Of a DNA stretch of 7,445 bases, positions 3,907 through 7,445 are shown one piece after another. The position numbers and the translations under genes are program-made. The notes beneath the pieces were generated by a model, which worked only from the letters and a program-made list of their open reading frames with translations, did no database searches and was not told the origin of the DNA. The DNA comes from Opitutia bacterium. GTDB taxonomy: Bacteria > Verrucomicrobiota > Verrucomicrobiia > Opitutales > Opitutaceae. Location of the stretch: the NCBI GenBank assembly GCA_003157575.1, contig PMKA01000457.1, positions 1-7,445 of the forward strand, in the 5' to 3' direction. The stretch's first letter is position 1, and each line of letters starts with the position of its first letter.

Positions 3907-6336
3907 ATGCCTGCCGATTTCAAATTCGCCGTCCGGCAGCTGGTCAAATCGCCCGGCTTCACAGCCGTCGTTGTGCTCTCGCTCGCGCTCGGGATCGGAG
4001 CCACGACGACGGTGCTTTGCTGGCTGCGCCACCTCGTTCTGCAACCGCTGTCGGGAGTGGCCTCCCAGGAACAGCTCGTTGTTCTCGTCTCGAACCAGGG
4101 CGGCGGATGCGTCTCCCTGCCCGATTTGAGGGACTTCGGCGAACAACGCCAGATCTTCGCCGGGACCGAGGCGTCGATGCCCACGTCCGCCTGCCTGACG
4201 GTCGACAACCAGCCGGAGTGGATACGCGCACAAATCGTCTCCGCGAACTTCTTTGGCCTGCTCGGCGTGAAGCCCGTCCTCGGCCGCGCCTTTCTGCCGG
4301 ACGAGGACCAGAAGCCGGGCGGAAATCCCGTTCTCGTCATCGGCGAGAACCTCTGGCGACGGCGGTTTGGCGCCGACCCGTCCATCCTCGGTCGCGTCGT
4401 CGATCTGAACCGCCACAGCTTCACGATCGTCGGCGTGGCACCGGAGTCGTTTCACGGTTCGATGTCACCCATGACCTTCGACGTCTGGGCGCCGGCATCG
4501 ATGATCTGGGAGGTCAGAAACCAGGACATCTTTTTTCTCACTTCGCGTGACGCCCGTGGCTGGCACAACCTCGCCCGCCTTCAGCCAGGTGTGAACATCG
4601 CCCAAGCCCGGGCCGCCGTCGCCACGCTCAACGCGCGGCTCGCCGCCGCCTACCCGAAGACCAGCCTGGGCATCCATCATCGCGTGGTCCCGCTCTCCCA
4701 GTGTCCCTGGAGCGCGGGACCGATCATGGGACCGGCGCTCGGGCTGCTCCTGGCGGTCAGCCTTGGGGTCCAGCTGATCGTGGCCGCAAACGTCTCGAAC
4801 CTGCTGCTGGCCCGCGCCACCAGCCGCCGGAAGGAGATCGCCATCCGGCTCGCCGCCGGCGCAAGCCGCACCCGTCTGGTACGCCAATTCCTGACGGAAA
4901 GCCTGCTCCTGGCCGTGCTCGGCGGCGGCCTGGGCGTGCTGTTCGCCAGCTGGGCCGCGGACTCCATGCCGCTTTTCCTGCCCGAGGCGCTCGTCGACCG
5001 TTCCCAGCTCAGTTTTCCGCTGGACGGTGTGACGCTTGGCTTCACGGTGTTGCTGACACTCGGCACCGGACTCGCATTCGGGCTGTTCCCCGCCCTGCAG
5101 GCTTCACAGTCCGACCTGTACGCGGCTCTGAAAGAGGGAGGACGTTCTTCCTCCGACGATGCGTCGCATGGCCGCATGCGGGACGCGCTCGTGATCGGCG
5201 AGGTGGCGGTGGCCCTCGTCCTTCTGATCGGAGGCGGACTGTGCATCAAGGGGCTTCGTCAGGCGCGGCAGATCGACACCGGGTTCAAGCCCGACCACGT
5301 GCTCATCGCCGGGATGCAGATCGGGATGAACGGCTACAACCATGAGACGGGGAAGGTCTTTTACCGCCAGGCCCGCCAGCGCCTCGCGAACACGCCGGGG
5401 GTCGAGGAGGCCGCGCTGGCCAGCTGGTTCCCCCTCGGACTGAGCGGCTGCAAAGGCTGGGACGCCGTGGTCGAAGGTTACCAACGCCCGGAAGGCGAGG
5501 ACACGAGCTACCCGTTCGCCGTCGTTTCGCCGCGCTATTTTGCCGCACTGCGCATCCCTCTTGTCGCCGGACGCGATTTCACCGACGCAGACGATTCGAG
5601 CACAACGCCCGTCGCGATCGTCAACGAACACTTTGCCCGCCGGTTCTGGCCGGGCCAGGATGCGGTCGGCCGCCGCTTCCGGACCGGGAGCGTCTGGCGC
5701 ACCATCGTCGGAGTCGCCAAGGCGGGGAAATACAATCAACTGGACGAGGCTCCGGAGTGTTTCTTCTATCTCCCGTACCAGCAGGGCGTGCCGGACCTCG
5801 ATCTCAGCCTCTGCATCCGCACGCAAGGGGATCCATTGGCGTTTGCCGGCACGTTGCGCCAGACGCTGCGCGAGATCGATCCGGGCGTCGAACTTCTGCA
5901 AACGCTGCCCCTGGACGCCTACTCCAGCATGGTGTTGTTCCCGCAGAGAATGGCGGCGTCCCTGCTGCTTCTGCTGGGACTGGTGGCGCTGTCTCTCGCC
6001 GCCATGGGCGTATATGCGGTCATGGCCTATTCCGTGGGCCGGCGCAAACAGGAGTTCGGCCTGCGCATCGCGCTTGGCGCCAGTCCCTGGAACGTGATCC
6101 GGCTCGTCATCATCCGGGGCGCCGGGCTCGCGTGCGCAGGTGTGGCTGCGGGGCTTGTCCTTGCTTTCGCCGTCACGCGGCTGATGGCGGGATTCCTCTA
6201 CGGCGTGAGCCCGTACGATCTCCTGACGTTCGTCGGGGTGCCGTTGTTCCTGACGCTCATCGCGCTGCTCGCCTGCTACGTGCCCGCCCGTCGCGCCACC
6301 AAGGTCGACCCGATGATCGCACTGCGGGCGGAGTGA
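3907..6336 (+). CDS. Duplicated-half MacB/FtsX-type ABC transporter permease (ADOP-like)
   Basis: An 809-residue inner-membrane permease built from two copies of the MacB unit, each an extracytoplasmic MacB_PCD domain plus a four-helix FtsX membrane domain. Eight predicted membrane segments fall in a 1+3+1+3 pattern: about 17-38, 273-305, 330-350, 372-400, then 424-450, 681-710, 730-757 and 771-796. Large extracytoplasmic domains occupy about 40-270 and 450-680. The N-terminus (D-F-K-F-A-V-R-Q-L-V-K-S-P-G-F-T) and the C-terminal P-A-R-R-A-T-K-V-D-P-M are hallmarks of the family called acidobacterial duplicated (orphan) permeases; length is normal. Both FtsX domains keep the coupling segment (R-K-E-I-A-I-R-L-A-A-G-A and K-Q-E-F-G-L-R-I-A-L-G-A) that contacts the ATPase. 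Because the two halves are fused, one polypeptide should serve where MacB needs a dimer. Many relatives have no adjacent ATPase; this one shares an operon with one. The role is probably mechanotransmission-type export with the TolC-like channel; the substrate is unknown. The gene ends in the bidirectional hairpin. Confidence 0.93.
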   Translation: MPADFKFAVRQLVKSPGFTAVVVLSLALGIGATTTVLCWLRHLVLQPLSGVASQEQLVVLVSNQGGGCVSLPDLRDFGEQRQIFAGTEASMPTSACLTVDNQPEWIRAQIVSANFFGLLGVKPVLGRAFLPDEDQKPGGNPVLVIGENLWRRRFGADPSILGRVVDLNRHSFTIVGVAPESFHGSMSPMTFDVWAPASMIWEVRNQDIFFLTSRDARGWHNLARLQPGVNIAQARAAVATLNARLAAAYPKTSLGIHHRVVPLSQCPWSAGPIMGPALGLLLAVSLGVQLIVAANVSNLLLARATSRRKEIAIRLAAGASRTRLVRQFLTESLLLAVLGGGLGVLFASWAADSMPLFLPEALVDRSQLSFPLDGVTLGFTVLLTLGTGLAFGLFPALQASQSDLYAALKEGGRSSSDDASHGRMRDALVIGEVAVALVLLIGGGLCIKGLRQARQIDTGFKPDHVLIAGMQIGMNGYNHETGKVFYRQARQRLANTPGVEEAALASWFPLGLSGCKGWDAVVEGYQRPEGEDTSYPFAVVSPRYFAALRIPLVAGRDFTDADDSSTTPVAIVNEHFARRFWPGQDAVGRRFRTGSVWRTIVGVAKAGKYNQLDEAPECFFYLPYQQGVPDLDLSLCIRTQGDPLAFAGTLRQTLREIDPGVELLQTLPLDAYSSMVLFPQRMAASLLLLLGLVALSLAAMGVYAVMAYSVGRRKQEFGLRIALGASPWNVIRLVIIRGAGLACAGVAAGLVLAFAVTRLMAGFLYGVSPYDLLTFVGVPLFLTLIALLACYVPARRATKVDPMIALRAE

Positions 6337-6369
6337 GGAATCCGCGGCAGCGGATTCCTGGTTCACTCC
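6330..6369. terminator. Bidirectional hairpin containing both convergent stop codons
   Basis: Inner arms ggaatccgc (6337-6345) and gcggattcc (6350-6358) pair perfectly around the loop ggca; an extra A-T pair (6336/6359) gives a 10-bp stem. Outer arms ggagtga (6330-6336) and tcactcc (6363-6369) also pair and contain the TGA stop codons of the permease (6334-6336) and of the minus-strand protease (6365-6363); four bases (6359-6362) bulge on one side. The two genes are separated by only 26 bp, all inside this structure. There is no T-tract on either strand, but convergent placement and symmetry make a shared terminator the best reading. Confidence 0.7.
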
Positions 6370-7445
6370 CCGTTCTTGAACGCAACAAAGCGGAAGGCGC
6401 CGCGTTCCCAGACAAGGCAGAAATTGCGTCCCGCGCGCAGCTGCGCGCGTGCGCCCGCGGCATCCGCGACCGGCGCCCGGTTCACCTGAATGATGACCAT
6501 GCCGGCGCGGAATCGTTCATGGAAAGGCGACGTGTCGGCAACATCGGTCACCTCAAGACCGTCGATCTCGTCCGGCAGTCGGAGCGTGTTTCGCGCCTCG
6601 TCGTCCACCCGCGCAACGGTTACTCCCGCGATGAATTCATCCGACTTGCCGCCGTCGTCCGCGAGCTTGGTGAGCGTGACTTCGACATCCGCGGTCTTGC
6701 CTTCGCGCAGGTATTTGACCTTCACCTTTGTGCCGGGCTGGGTCTGTGCGATGATCAGGCGAAGCACATCGAGGGATTCCACCGGCCGCTCGTTGATGGC
6801 GAGGATCACGTCCTCCTGCTTCAGGCCCGCCTTTGCGGCCGGGCTGTCCGGCGTGACCGTCGAGATCACCATCCCCTTCGCGTCCTTGCCCATCGCTTCG
6901 GCCAGTTCGGAAGTCAGCGGCTCGACCCCAACCCCAAGGTAGCCGCGCGCGACCGTGCCGGTCGCGATGAGGCTCTGCATGACGCCCGACGCCAAGTTGA
7001 TCGGGACGGCAAACCCGATGCCCATGCTGCCGTTGGTGGTCGACATCATCGCGCTGTTGATGCCCACCAGACGCCCCCTGGCGTCCACCAGCGCGCCGCC
7101 CGAATTGCCCAGATTGATCGCGGCGTCGGTCTGGATGAAGTCCTCGTACCCGTTGATGTCGTCCAGCAGATGGACCCGCCGACCCTTTGCAGATACAATT
7201 CCCGTTGTCACGGTCTCTCCAATGTCGAGGGGATTGCCGACGGCAAAAACCACGTCCCCGACCCGCAGCCTGTCACTGTCGGCAATCGTGATCGCCGGCA
7301 GATTGTCCGCCTCGATCTTGATGACGGCGATGTCGGTCTTGGGGTCGGTGCCGATGATCCTTCCCTTGAACTCGCGATCGTCCGAAAGGGCCACCTTGAG
7401 TTCGTCGGCTCCTTCCACGACGTGATTGTTGGTCAGGATGTAGCC
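6363..7445 (-). CDS. Do/DegP/DegQ-type periplasmic serine protease, N-terminus outside window
   Basis: The 3' part of a trypsin-like HtrA protease, a periplasmic enzyme that degrades or refolds damaged envelope proteins. The frame is open to the window edge, so 360 residues are visible and the signal peptide and first part of the protease domain are missing. All three catalytic residues are present: His in T-N-N-H-V-V (codon 7424-7422), Asp in K-T-D-I-A-V (7334-7332) and Ser in G-N-S-G-G-A (7103-7101). The first PDZ domain begins at R-G-Y-L-G-V, about visible residue 167, and runs to about 260, with the usual D-S-P-A-A-K-A-G-L segment. A second, more divergent PDZ domain occupies about 270-360 and ends with the protein. 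Two PDZ domains match the DegP/DegQ layout rather than single-PDZ DegS. An internal GTG at 7418 is not the start, because catalytic His lies upstream of it. The gene is convergent with the export operon and shares its terminator hairpin, so co-regulation is not implied. Confidence 0.93.
   Translation of the reverse strand, partial: GYILTNNHVVEGADELKVALSDDREFKGRIIGTDPKTDIAVIKIEADNLPAITIADSDRLRVGDVVFAVGNPLDIGETVTTGIVSAKGRRVHLLDDINGYEDFIQTDAAINLGNSGGALVDARGRLVGINSAMMSTTNGSMGIGFAVPINLASGVMQSLIATGTVARGYLGVGVEPLTSELAEAMGKDAKGMVISTVTPDSPAAKAGLKQEDVILAINERPVESLDVLRLIIAQTQPGTKVKVKYLREGKTADVEVTLTKLADDGGKSDEFIAGVTVARVDDEARNTLRLPDEIDGLEVTDVADTSPFHERFRAGMVIIQVNRAPVADAAGARAQLRAGRNFCLVWERGAFRFVAFKNGE

Noticed and set aside
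5104..6366. Long minus-strand open frame of 420 codons opposite the permease
   Set aside because: It lies antisense to the second half of the permease, and its His-, Arg- and Asp-rich translation has no family resemblance. High GC leaves few stops on the opposite strand.
1..7445. CRISPR array, tRNA or rRNA genes
   Set aside because: No regularly spaced identical repeats, no cloverleaf-like segment with a T-loop GTTCRA and matching arms, and no rRNA-like conserved words were seen.

Overview
The window looks like a stretch of chromosome from a GC-rich Gram-negative bacterium. It encodes a TolC-type outer-membrane channel, a periplasmic Do/Deg-type protease and a large duplicated-half MacB/FtsX-type permease of the kind abundant in Acidobacteriota and Verrucomicrobiota. 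The style of the permease and of the protease C-terminus makes a verrucomicrobial (Opitutales-like) or acidobacterial source my best guess. This is inference from protein style, not from a marker gene. I see no rRNA, tRNA, CRISPR array, transposase or phage gene.

Layout. (1) Positions 1-147 hold three compact inverted repeats and no gene; the third begins at the stop codon of the next gene. (2) Positions 145-717, minus strand: a complete GNAT-family N-acetyltransferase. (3) Positions 718-1520: about 800 bp of gene-free, relatively AT-rich DNA between divergently oriented genes, rich in short palindromes and repeats. It holds a candidate promoter for the acetyltransferase, an 11-bp tandem repeat resembling an OmpR/PhoB-type operator, an 11-mer found near both ends, and an AT-rich palindrome before the transporter genes. 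(4) Positions 1521-6336, plus strand: a probable three-gene export operon of MacB/LolD-type ATPase, TolC-family outer-membrane channel and 809-residue duplicated permease. (5) Positions 6330-6369: a strong inverted repeat that includes both convergent stop codons, a likely bidirectional terminator. (6) Positions 6363-7445, minus strand: the 3' portion of a Do/DegP/DegQ serine protease with the catalytic triad and two PDZ domains visible; its N-terminus lies outside the window.

How the genes fit together. The ATPase would power the permease (extracytoplasmic domains plus eight predicted membrane segments), which would deliver a substrate toward the TolC-like channel, as in a MacAB-TolC-like tripartite exporter. 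The periplasmic adaptor (MacA/HlyD type) that normally joins the permease to the channel is not in the window. The ATPase also carries two substitutions at normally conserved NBD positions (after the signature motif and in the D-loop). Together with a gene order that puts the channel between ATPase and permease, these are the most notable features. I do not see a clearly new biological system; the most interesting material is the regulatory DNA at 750-1400 and the atypical ATPase.
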